From NCBI GenBank assembly GCA_950097015.1, contig CATNEN010000039.1, positions 124,001 through 188,000 of the forward strand: a stretch of 64,000 nt of DNA, read 5' to 3'. This document shows, one piece after another, positions 1 through 10,210 of the stretch. Position 1 is the first letter of the stretch; every line of letters starts with the position of its first letter. A program made the translations under genes and the position numbers. Under the pieces are notes generated by a model. That model did no database searches, had not been told where the DNA came from, and was given only the letters and a program-made list of their open reading frames with translations. This DNA comes from Macrostomum hystrix (Eukaryota > Platyhelminthes > Macrostomidae).

Positions 1-1560
1 ACGGTCCACGACCGCTCCGGGACACCGACCTCGCACTTCTCCCTGTTCATCGTCAGCCCGTTGTCGCTCACGCGCTTGAGTACCACTGGAAGCCGCTTGT
101 CGTGCTCATCAGAGTTGATGCCGTTAATGATGATGTCGTCCACCAAGTGTCGGACTCCATTGATGTCAGCCAGAATGGTTGACAGGATCTTCTGGAAGCA
201 GGCACCGGAGCTGGACATGCCGAATGGGACTTTAGTGAACTGGTAGAGCCCACAGTGGGTAATTAACACAGTCATCTGCCTGCTGCCAGGGTGCAACGGA
301 ATCTGGAGGTAGCTTTGCTTCAGGTCCAGCTTAGTAGGCGCCTGGGCGCCAGCGAACGCGGCAGCCAGCTCCTCCTGCGTTGGCACGGGGAACTTGTCTG
401 GGTTGATGGCCTTGTTGCAGTTTCGCAGGTCGAAGCAGAGTCGCAAGTCATCGTCCTTTTTCTTGGAGATGACCAAGTTAGATACCTAAGGAGATGCGTC
501 TATCTTCTCGTCCTTCACGCGGTCCTGCAGCGCCAGCGGCGCAGCGGCTCGACAGTTGGTTCGCATCCTGGCGCAGCTGCGGTCTGCGGCAGAACTTCTT
601 GGCCCTGCCGATGCCGTCAAAGATGCCTGGGAACTCGGCGATGTCCTCGACGCTGCTGATCGCGTTGACGCGGATTGAGAATCCCAGCTTGTCCATGCCG
701 TCGATACTGAGAATGTTGGCATCTCGCCGCGGGATGAAGAATCGGCAGACCGCTGACTTGCCATGGTGCACGACGCGCAGATCGGCCGTCCCCAGAACCT
801 CGATTGCAGTTCCGGTGTAGGGGCGTGATGACGAGTTGCTTCAAAAGGCGCTTCACGGTCTTCTCGTTGATGATGTTGACTCTCGATCCGGTTTCCAACT
901 GGAGCTTGACGTCGATGTCGGCGATGCTGCAGTCTATGAAGTTGAGAATTGACGCTTCGCCCTTAACTGCAGACACCTCGAATGGCTCGTCGTCGTCGTC
1001 CTTGACGGTGCGCACCTTGCGTCGCTGTCGTCAACAGAACTTAAAGTGACCCACCTGATGGCAGTGCAGGCAGGTCTTGTCCTTCGCTGGACATTTAGGA
1101 GCGCGGGTGGCGTGCCCATTCCGCAGTAGCCGCATCGTGCGTCCGAGCTGGACTTCTGCGGTGTCGCGTGCTTGGGTCTCTTGCGTGGAGGACACTGGCT
1201 GACCTTCTGGATGCGGGACTTCAGCTCGATTGCGGATTCTACTTGAATCGCCAAGGACACGGTTGTCTCCAACTCGAGCACCTTCTCCATGAGCAGGCGT
1301 TCTCGGATGCGCTGCGAATTGGTCTTCTCGATGATCTGGTCCCTGGTCATCTGGTCTCGAAGACCGCCGTATTCGCAATCTGCTGCGAGTTCTCGAAGGG
1401 CGTCAACGAACTGGCTGATCAGCTCGCCAGGCATCTGGGCTCGTGACTTGAATTTGTAGCGGTTGCTGATGGTGCTGTGGGACTGGCCAAAGATGGCTTT
1501 CAGCTGCCATCTTCAGCTGACTCTCTTCAAGTTTCTGCGCAAGGCATTTGTCACTTTAGA
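1..1560 (-). mobile_element. Decayed Ty3/gypsy-type LTR retrotransposon, gag to RT, cut by the window edge
   Basis: Read on the minus strand, about 1530-1030 encodes a gag-like capsid tail (LISQFVDALRELAADCEYG, then RERLLMEK) followed by the remains of a CCHC knuckle (CGYCG). Next comes an aspartic protease near 890-910, where the catalytic DTG is replaced by ETG (LQLETGSRVNII). From about 480 to 1 there is a reverse transcriptase: KKDDDLRLCFDLRNCN, then KLDLKQSYLQIPL, and an active-site box LVDD near 130-140 in place of the usual Y-x-D-D. The frame shifts between gag, protease and RT, and there is a stop before the RT, so the copy is dead. No LTR is visible; the 5' limit near 1560 is where gag similarity fades, and the 3' part lies outside the window. 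Family is clear; exact limits are not. Confidence 0.85.
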
Positions 1561-1569
1561 GAGTTTAGT

Positions 1570-2780
1570 TGCTAAAAAAACTGGCGTTGCCCGTCGACGA
1601 GGTCCATCCGGCTCTACAACGAGCGCAAGTGACTCGCCGGCTTCGGACGTCGGTGGACCCAGGCATTTTTACAGCAAGAAAGGGGCGCCAATCTTCTTGC
1701 ATCAATCGGGAAGGAATGAAGTGGCCTATCATTATAGGAGAGGAATGAGCATGGAAAGAGGGAATGTCACTGGAGGAGAGTAATGACCAGGGGAGGAGGC
1801 TAGATTAGTAAAGTGTAAAGTGTAGGAATGAGTTCGGGAGGAGGGAGTGGAATAGAATGAAATTCCATGAGAGGAGAGAGATTAAATGTACTTGCAGCGA
1901 GTGAACTGGATTGGACGAAACGAATAAAAGACAAGAGAACCAGGGAGTTGAATTTTTAATTTACGGTGACACCACGTAAATTTACATAGATTTACGGTCG
2001 ACTGTGCTGTAGAGAACGAAAGTCGCAATAGTGATGGGTAGATTGTGGCTTCTTATTTCAATGAACGCTGAAGAGCTTGACCATTTTTTAGAGTTTAAAC
2101 ATTAAATCTGTACAGACAGAAACGCATGGGTATAAGAAAAAAATTTATTATGCCTGAAACAGTGAACCTCTGTTCGCCGTGAGTCGCTACCAGCTAATAC
2201 GCTCGTATAAATCTAAATATTTCTTTGCCGAATAAAACTATCGATGGTCGTGCATACTTTTTTGTACTCCAGCTCAGCTCACTGAAAAATAAGAAATGAA
2301 ATATAAACACAATCCTATGAAATTTCAGACGAATAGTTCCTACAATAGCGTCCAGTGAACACGGAAATGCACTGTATTTCTGCAGCAACAAATTAAGGAC
2401 AAACAAGCGAATGGGACACGACTTACACTCGTAGAGAAAGAAGTAAGCGCTGTGAGGAAAGCTCAGTAAGGAAACGAGCTAACATGCGTCATAGAGTCAA
2501 GCAGTAGAAAAGGCATGTGGGACACGAGTCACGGGGCAGTAAAGACAACAGTTTCCCACTGATTATAAGGCAGTAACTGAGGAGATTGACAGTCCGGCCT
2601 CTGCTATATTATAGATCACGATTCGGAATAGCAAGTATGCGCACACTGCTTAAAGGTAATTAATTAACAAGGAAAATATTTAATCGGACTGGTACGCGCT
2701 GTAAAGGCAGCAAGCTTGAGAGTACGAGCGTATTGTTCTGAGCGATTTGAATACTGGGCACTTAAAACCCTAAATTACAA
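1570..2780. other. Intergenic DNA 3' of DNAJC2
   Basis: No reading frame, RNA gene or repeat that I recognise. Moderately AT-rich, with purine-rich runs at 1690-1920. A reverse-strand AATAAA near 2147-2152 could be a distal polyadenylation signal for DNAJC2, but it lies over 600 bp past the stop. Confidence 0.5.
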
Positions 2781-5700
2781 CTACTTGGATGAAGCGGAGG
2801 CAACCTTTTTAGCTTGGATCAACTTGACCAGTTCCTTATAGCGGACCATGCAGTCTCGCTTCGTGCGGGTGCCCACAGCGGAGGCCACGTGCTCCCAGCG
2901 CTCCGGGTCGCTAGCGGTGAATTTGCGAAGCGCCGCCTCCAGTAGCCGCTGCTCCTCAGCGCTCCAAGGCGTCGGCACGCAGGCGGGGTCACGCTGCGAG
3001 ATGTCAGAATCCACTGCAGCTGCCGATGTCGCTTTCGCTGCCTCTGCGGCCACTCGGCTGGCAGCCTGTCTGCAGGAGTTTCAAGCAAAAAGCACAGAGC
3101 TATACTCAGTAGTTGGTTAATGCTGAGCCAGGCCTAGTAGCTGGCGAATACAAAGCCAGGCAGAGTTCCAAGGGACAGGCAGACAGGCGGTCAAATGAGC
3201 TCACCTGTTGACCTCTGACCGGAGCGCATCGTCTGAAGAGTTTTTTGCAAGCTCCTTCGCCTTGCGCAGAGCCGCCTTAGCGTCAACGGCTGCTGGTGGC
3301 AGCTGTTGCTGTTGAGAGGTGACGGAGCCTGCTGTCATGGCCTCCGAATGGGTGTTGACGTAATCAGCGACTTTCTCCCAGCGGGCCCCAGTGCCGGCCG
3401 GGAACAGCTTCACCGCCTTCACCAGCGCTGAAAGCTGGCCGTAGTTCCACTGCGTATCTGCGGGATGGGGTCAGTTCGGAATGGCGTCGAGCTTTGTATT
3501 GAGGGACGTCTTGATTTGGGGCGTCATCGTAGAGAAAGACAATAACAAGGTACAAATAAAGTTTATGGTTCAATGACCTAAAACCACAACTTATTACTCA
3601 TAAATACAACACGCATTCAACAAAACTGAAAACTACATAGCGTTATAGTTAGATGTTAGAATATATATAAACTCTAACAGCCCAATGACCAACCTCCGTC
3701 GGTGCCTTCAGCTGCAGCCGCCTGTCTCCTTTCCCGCTGCTGCTGTGCTGCTGCCTCCGTCTCGGCCCGCCTTCGATCGCGCAGTTTGGCAGCGGCTGCG
3801 TCCAGCATTTGCCCGCCAGAGCCATCAGCAGCGCCAGCCAGACGATTTCGCAGCTGGGACAACTCCTCGGCTTCCAGACCGTCAGCAAGTAGCCCGACTG
3901 TCTCCATGCGAGCCACGCGCACAGCGGCTGCGTCGCTAGCCGTCAGGAAGAAGTCGGTTGACTTTGCCAGCGTGCGGAAAGCTTTGCGGGCCTCCTTTAA
4001 TGCTTTCTTGGCGGCATCCCTGTCTCGCCGCTGTCGCTCCATCTCAGCGCGAGCAGCCGCTTCCGCGGCCTCTTCGACAGCTCGACGGACAGCTGCCGCT
4101 TGCGCCTCAGCTGCTTCAGCGGCCTGCTTGCGTTGCTCTGCGGCTTCCAACTTTGCCTGCGGAAGGTCGTAGTGGTGTTACTCGTATATTAAAGTCAATA
4201 TTTTAATGGGTTATTCATGTTCCTACTACTAAATTCGCTTGAGAGTTGTTCGGAGCACATGGATACAAACTGCGCACCCGCTTGGCTGCCTCTTTAGCGC
4301 GAGTCTCCTCCTCCTTAAACCTGATCAGTCGCGGATCACATTCCCGTGCTGCGTCCACTAGCGCGCGAAGCCGGCGCGTCTCGTCGCGCCGCCGGCGCTG
4401 TCGGGCTTCACGGTTCTGTCGCTCTATCCAGCGGCGCTCCTCGCGGTTCTCGCCTTTCTCCTTGTCCTCCTCGTCAAGGTAGGAGAACTCGCGCCACGAG
4501 TCAAAGTCATACCAGAAGGAGTAAAAGTCCTCCACGGTCTCGCGAGAGTCCGAATCAGAACCTAGCTGCGGTACTGGCTTGCGCCGGGACCAGCGCGAGT
4601 TGGAGGCGAAGGCCGGGCCAAACACCACAAAGAAGTTGGCGCCCTTGTTGGCTTCGCTGACTGAAGGGATTGCCTCGTCAAACTGTGGATCTACGCTGTC
4701 GTAGGCGCGGCGACGGTCGCGGCTGCCCAGCGTCTCCCAGGCTGTGGAATTGAGTTATTTGGTATAAATGCTTGTGAGAACATCCTGATCAACAGGGCCG
4801 TGTCCATAGCGACTTCATTGAATATAAGTAATCCTGTGTTCTAATCGACTTAACATGTAAATTTAGCGTACATCTGACTAATTGAGAAGCCGCGGCAACC
4901 AAGGTCCCCTACCTGAGGCTCTCCCTTCAGCTTGTCCGCTGTATCTACGCCATCACCTATGCGACCTTCATCTGTTCCAGCGTGCTGGAGCAGAAGATCG
5001 CCAGAGACCGGCTGCACAAGCTACAGGGCCGTGTATGTCGCGCTTGTCACGAGCGCTTACCCCTCTATCCCTACGAGGGCTTTAACGCTCTGCTCAATAT
5101 CCCCTTCCCGCTGCAGCTTTTTGTCAAGGTAGAGGCAATGCAGATGGCTGCGCGCCTTATCTGTGAGAATTTCATTAAAAAGATCACTTTAGTTTTATAC
5201 CTAAAAACCATTTATCCCCACCTGGACTACATCCACCGTGACCTCGCTTACATCGGCCTAAACAAACGATGTGGACTACCAGCTTCCTGATTTCAAAATC
5301 AAGCGAGGCTTTGCCACCACTATCACTGATCGCGACAGCCACCTGATCGACGTCGGTGTCAACCGGTGGAGCCAAGGGATCCAAGCTTTCACCGCTATCT
5401 ATCAAATGGACTGGCCGGAGCGGGTATCGCCATCTTCCACAATGGTAAAGTTCTCCTACAGGAGAGCGAACGTCTTAGTGAGAACACCTCGACGGAGGTC
5501 TGCGCAAGCAATGAGTGCGCTAAACACCTCATTAGGGCGAATATCTGTAATCAGTGTATTTACATGCACTGCGGTAGTAAGCCTAACACTAACCCTAACC
5601 CTAAGCCACCATCCAGGCGTTGACTACCGTTAAAACTACCACCAAGACGGTGGCAGAGTGCTTGAAAAGAATGCAAACCCTAGCGGTCGTCAACAGGATA

Positions 5701-8700
5701 AACCTGATAGGAAAGCGGGGCACAGCAACATCCTCAGCAACGAGCTCGTGGATCAGCTTGCCAAGGATTGTAACAATTCTGGAAGCAGCCATCGTGTGAT
5801 CCCTCTCTCAGGGGGGTGAGTGGGTCAGCGGCTAGTGTCGCTGCCTCAATTTCAATGGTCGCTGGTTCGTTCCTCCTTCCAAGTCACGATTATTTCGGGG
5901 CTTAGTTGGAGGTTTGCGAAGCAGTGACTTGCGGAGATGAACCTTATTCTGTGCAACCAAAGCTAATTTAAAATAGCTTAACCCCTGCCTTCTGCATGCC
6001 TGCTTGTTTGTGTTTGTGTTTGTGCGTTGGGCCGGGTGTGAGGCGTTGTATGGGGAGTGGGGCGGGTGTGCACCAGCTCTGAGCGGCGAGGTTTCACCAG
6101 CCGTCTGCGCGCGTGGCTTGGTCCTCTCGTCCCTACCCTTCAGTCATATAAGTCCTCCCCTGGTCTGCTCTGTGCGTGTGCGGGCCTGGGGTGAGAGGCA
6201 CTCCGGCTGCCGCCCCCTTCCCCGCTTGGCTTGCTGCTGTGTGTGAGGTGCCTGTGTCCAGGGGTCGAGATGGCGCGATGGGCGACTCCCGCCTAGTTCG
6301 CCGGCCTGGGGACATGCCGTTCCTGCGCTTGTGCGTCAAGTGCCCCAGGCCTCCCTGAAATTAAATAAGTAAAGATCCCTCTCTCGGTGCCAAGGTCAAT
6401 GATTACCCGCATTGTTGAGAAGTGGTTCAGGCACCAGCACCAGAACCTATGGCGCGGCTGTGACGACTACAAGCAAGCCTGTTCTTCGGTGCCTGAAATC
6501 AACTGCAAAGTATCCAATTAACAGTTTTCTCTCAACAGAATGGACATCAGAGAGATGTGCATGGCCATCACGGTTCTTACAGAGACATTTATCAGTTGAA
6601 ACTAGGTGCAAATCCACCTGCCCTTTTTGCGGCTTAGATGAGGAAACTGCCGCGAACAGAACACATTTCGCATGTTCTTCGAGAAAGAGCGCAAACTGCA
6701 CCTTGGTCACCCACAGGGGATCGACGAGTACAACAATCTGGAGTCGGAGAGGATCCCGACGGAGAGGAGGGAGCTAGGCACACCGATGATCAAATGAAGA
6801 TCGCCAACGCTGATCCAGCGAAACTGCCTGCTGCTGCTGGCGCTGGGTGGGCTGAGCTCCTTCGCTCTTACGCTGAGGTTGCGATAGGGCCTTGCGGCCT
6901 ATTCGCGGCGTTCTTCTCGCGAACCCGATTCCGTGACCCGAAGGAATAACGGAGGCGATTTTTGTCGGAATATGACGAAATGGCGACATGCAGACGAACT
7001 TTAGCATAGATAGTAGGGTTTAGCGCGGTCCCCGGCAAGGGACCCCGGGGACAGCCTGGGGCCTATGCTTTAGATTTAAGAGCTAGAAGTTAGACATTAT
7101 GGATGCTATTAACTGGGTGGAGTGAACTATTTACTGAGTGGGTGGATTTTGCGTGCATTAGATTGCAGGAGTCAAAAGTCAAAAAGAGTTTAGAGTAAGA
7201 AGTCCATCAAAAGATAGCCAGATTAGGAAGAATCCAAATAATTTTATGAACGAACGATTGGATCGTTAGTTTTGGGAATCAGTTTTACTGTTTGAAAGCA
7301 GTCATATGGCAGTCCTGATAGTCCTTTGGGATTTAAATTCGGCATTTGAACTGGGTGGCCTCTTGACTAGGAGTGAGGAGTATCTGTTACTCTTTTTTTT
7401 AAAGACGCGCTCCTAGAAGCCTTTCCTGAAGGCTGACTCCTAGCTCCTAGTGCTACTCATAATTCCATAGCACGACACAGACCTAAATGAGATCACACAG
7501 GTAGGTTATCTCCTAAGTTTACCCAGGAGTCTTCCGCATGTCTTTAGGAGCTCCTAGCACCAGGAGTTCACTCGTGATTTTATAGCACAATGCTTCTGAC
7601 TAGAAGCTAGAAGTTAGAACACTCCTAAGGATTTAGGACTCAAGCGTGTATACGCTCGTATAGCACAAACCCATGGACCACAATATCAAATATTTAATAG
7701 CTTAAACGAAGGGACATAAAAGACGCACAAGGCCAGATGAGATGCACATACCGTAATTAGAGGGGGCGCTGGATCGATCGTTAAATATGAATTGGGATGG
7801 GGCACACTAGCAGACAGGGAGGGTAGAGAACAAAAGAATGGCTATAGCAAAGCCAAAGTACACGGGTTAAGGGCTGTGGTACAACACTAACTTTCTGCAT
7901 GCTGTTACACAAAAGATAATAGTTGTCTAATTTAACCTAAATTCTATCACCAAAAAGGAAGATAATAGGCAAGGCTTAAAAGCCTGATCAGAAAACAGTG
8001 GTGGCCAATTTGTATTAGAAAAAAACTTACCCCTGGTGATACAAGTGAAGTAGTCGGTGCTCTCATCTGCTACCACCTCTCCGCGAGCCTTCCGCTTGTC
8101 TGGATGATGCTTCAGAACCATGCGGCGGTCTGGAATGGGCAAAAAAACAACTCATGCAGACAGGTTAGTACGAGCGTAGCAAATTTTGGCATTCATGTTA
8201 TCATACTCGTATCATCGAATTCACATTACGAGTTATGGAGGGATCGATAGCTCGATGTCTCTTCTTTGAGAGACACGTCGTTTTCACGTATTGCTAATAG
8301 CCAACACCTTTGGCTCATCGTCTTCACGTCTTGCTGATAGCCTACACCCTTGGCTTATCGTCTTCACCTCCTGCTGAGCTCCTTCGTCTCCTAGCTCAGC
8401 ACCCCAACCTCATATCCAGATAGCGCAGTTCTCACATGCAGTTTTGATGTCCTTTTCTGTGGCTTGCCAGCGCAGATTCCTCATCCCCAGCACCTTGTAG
8501 TGGTCCTGGTCTTTCCACTCCTTGGGGTCTAAACTGCGCAGGAAAAGAAGCTCTTTTTCCTCATCGGCGGGCGACATCGTCGCCTCCACCGCTTCGACCT
8601 CAGCATCATCGACGGGCTCCTCGTACGTGCCTTCCGTGGGCAGCATCAGCGTGTAGCCAGCGAGCTGCCGCAAAGACCAGACATCGTGAAAGTGAATGTA

Positions 8701-8730
8701 AGGGACTACCGACTGCGGTTGGGACAACAT
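2781..8730 (-). CDS. DNAJC2: DnaJ homolog subfamily C member 2 (zuotin/MPP11), six exons
   Basis: Ribosome-associated J-domain co-chaperone that stimulates Hsp70 on nascent chains; vertebrate family members also act on chromatin. Exons on the minus strand: 8730-8436, 8129-8031, 4741-4278, 4156-3694, 3457-3205 and 3069-2781. They have GT-AG borders with matching phases and sum to exactly 620 codons plus stop, close to the usual family length. Exon 1 ends in the J-domain start ([15 protein letters not shown]). Exon 2 carries the J-domain HPD ([17 protein letters not shown]) and FTCIT. Exon 3 has [15 protein letters not shown] and [20 protein letters not shown], the zuotin-specific region. Exon 4 is a charged Ala/Arg/Glu helix typical of the ribosome-binding part. 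Exons 5 and 6 hold two SANT/Myb repeats ([37 protein letters not shown]). Intron 2 is swollen to 3.3 kb by nested retroelements. Confidence 0.95.
4880..7090 (+). pseudogene. Dead non-LTR (LINE) retrotransposon with RNase H remnant, inside DNAJC2 intron 2
   Basis: The plus strand shows the end of a LINE open reading frame 2 in broken frames. At about 4900-5165 is the thumb region after the RT ([31 protein letters not shown]). At 5265-5790 is an RNase H-like domain: [14 protein letters not shown] near 5420, then the late motif [16 protein letters not shown] near 5720-5770. At 6400-6660 is the tail, with [10 protein letters not shown] and the terminal Cys motif [15 protein letters not shown] splits the frame at 5810-6373; skipping it restores a continuous frame across the junction. 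A T/C-rich stretch resembling CCCTAA telomere repeats sits at about 5585-5605. The element lies antisense to its host gene. RNase H plus a terminal zinc motif suggests an I/Jockey/R1-like clade, but I cannot place it precisely. The 3' limit is uncertain. Confidence 0.75.
5810..6373 (+). mobile_element. tRNA-derived SINE with 12-bp target-site duplication
   Basis: The insertion is flanked by direct copies of GATCCCTCTCTC at 5798-5809 and 6374-6385. Its head looks like a tRNA with an internal RNA polymerase III promoter: a box A-like segment (GTCAGCGGCTAGTG, near 5821) and a good box B (GGTTCGTTCCT, near 5861). The body is GC-rich and ends in a short A/T tail (GAAATTAAATAAGTAAA). It interrupts the LINE reading frame, and removing it plus one target copy rejoins that frame, so both boundaries are well supported. 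The length of 564 bp is long for a simple SINE; the middle, 5990-6340, may derive from the partner LINE or be composite. Confidence 0.82.
6790..8030. other. Remainder of DNAJC2 intron 2, non-coding
   Basis: The first 300 bases are probably the LINE 3' end, with a GC-rich stem near 7025-7065. From 7360 to 7660 the word CTCCTAG/CTAGGAG recurs many times in both orientations, giving a patch of short inverted repeats that looks like a degenerate small foldback element. The rest shows nothing I recognise. Confidence 0.45.
8225..8405. repeat. About 40-bp stem-forming tandem repeat in DNAJC2 intron 1
   Basis: Roughly two and a half copies of a unit containing TTGCTGATAGCC, ACACCCTTGGCT and TATCGTCTTCAC. 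Each unit can fold through AGCC/GGCT pairs. It lies just 3' (in gene sense) of exon 1 of DNAJC2. Confidence 0.55.
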
Positions 8731-8910
8731 CGTTGCTGAAGCGGATGAACGGGCGAAACTATTATAAAAAGTAAAGACGCCACAACAAGAGTAATGGAGA
8801 CTAGCCTTTAGGATGAGAAAGTCACGTAGTTTATACGTTTACGAGTAAAAAAGAAATGGTACAGACGGGTGCCACAAAAAAGGATAACCCGCATAAAACA
8901 GCAAGGATAG

Positions 8911-9352
8911 ACCTGATGCCACACTGAAATGCTAGTGATAGAACTGGTGCCACACTGAAATGCTAGTGATAGAACTGATGCCACAGTAAAATGCTAGTGA
9001 TAGAACTGATGCCACACTGAAATGCTAGTGATAGAACTGATGCCACAGTAAAATGCTAGCGATAGAACTGATGCCACAGTAAAATGCTAGTGATAGAACT
9101 GGTGCCATACTGAAATACTAGTGATAGAACTGGTGCCACACTGAAATGCTAATGATAGAACCGATGGCACACTGAAATGCTAGTGATAGAACTGGTGCCA
9201 CAGTGAAATGCTAGCGATCGAACTGATGCCACAGTAAAATGCTAGCGATAGAACTGGTGCCACAGTGAAATGCTAGCGATAGAACTGGTGCCACACTGAA
9301 ATGCTAGCGACAGAACTGGTGCCACAGTGAAATGCTAGTGATAGAACTGATG
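8911..9352. repeat. 31-bp minisatellite, about 14 copies
   Basis: Unit AACTGATGCCACAGTAAAAT followed by GCTAGTGATAG, with GGTGCCACACTGAAATG variants. Copies keep a strict 31-bp period with only point differences. It lies between the DNAJC2 start and the receptor last exon. Confidence 0.93.
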
Positions 9353-10210
9353 CCACAATGATATACGAGTGTGGTATCTCGTACAATTGATATGATACTA
9401 CTAAGTGTTTGAGCTAGCCCAAAAATAAAAAAGCCTTGAAGTACAACAGTAACGCATATAAAAACGGGTCCATCATATTTATAAGAACAAAATATCTTAA
9501 AGTATGTACAAATACGAGTGTATAATCACATCAGCTGTAATGTGATCTAAAACACGGTAGAAATAGAAAGGACATTGACCAGCAGGTACTGGACACTCAC
9601 TTAAAGCGGCATGTTCAGAGCGTGCAGTGTAGTGCGCGGTGAGCTTCTTCAGACAATGTATAAATAATCAGTGGCCCCAATGCTAGACAAGAGAAAAAAT
9701 CTTTGTCTAGAACTGGGGACGCTGGTTCTTTCAGCAGCAGAGCTAGAAATTCATCATTTAAGAAGAGTCCATGTGATGTGAGGAAGGCTAGGTATAGCTG
9801 GGTTGGTCTGTACAAAATATGAATGTGAAGCTGAGAGCGGCTGCATTGGTCAGTAGCTAGGTGGTGGTAGCTTGTCGGGTAGATGACAAGCTGTTACACA
9901 GAAGATTCCTTGCACTATTCGTGCATTCAAAAGAATACAGAAACAAAGAAAATATTCATTTACAGTAAGTACTACAGCGGTGAACTATAGGCAGTGCAAA
10001 TAGGTGATGCATTTGTAAGGAGTCAACTTTCAAGTAACCAAAGTAAGAGATTCACAGTAAAAAAGGGGGTTGATCGCGCTGCTAAAACACAAGAGATTTG
10101 CAAATGTGACAGCAGGCGGGCAGAATACAGCCCTGTTGCTGGCACCTGTGTCCGAGGCAGCAGGTCTGCCAGTCCGTATTGCATATTTTGCTACAACAAT
10201 ACAGAACGGC
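9353..10210. other. Intergenic DNA between DNAJC2 and the Venus kinase receptor
   Basis: No convincing gene. A 66-codon minus-strand frame at 9615-9815 has no recognisable domain and no support beyond being open. The region probably holds the receptor 3' UTR and the DNAJC2 promoter. Confidence 0.45.

Noticed and set aside
9615-9815. 66-codon minus-strand frame as a receptor or DNAJC2 exon
   Set aside because: No similarity to either protein, and the receptor already has a phase-compatible terminal exon at 10424-10211.
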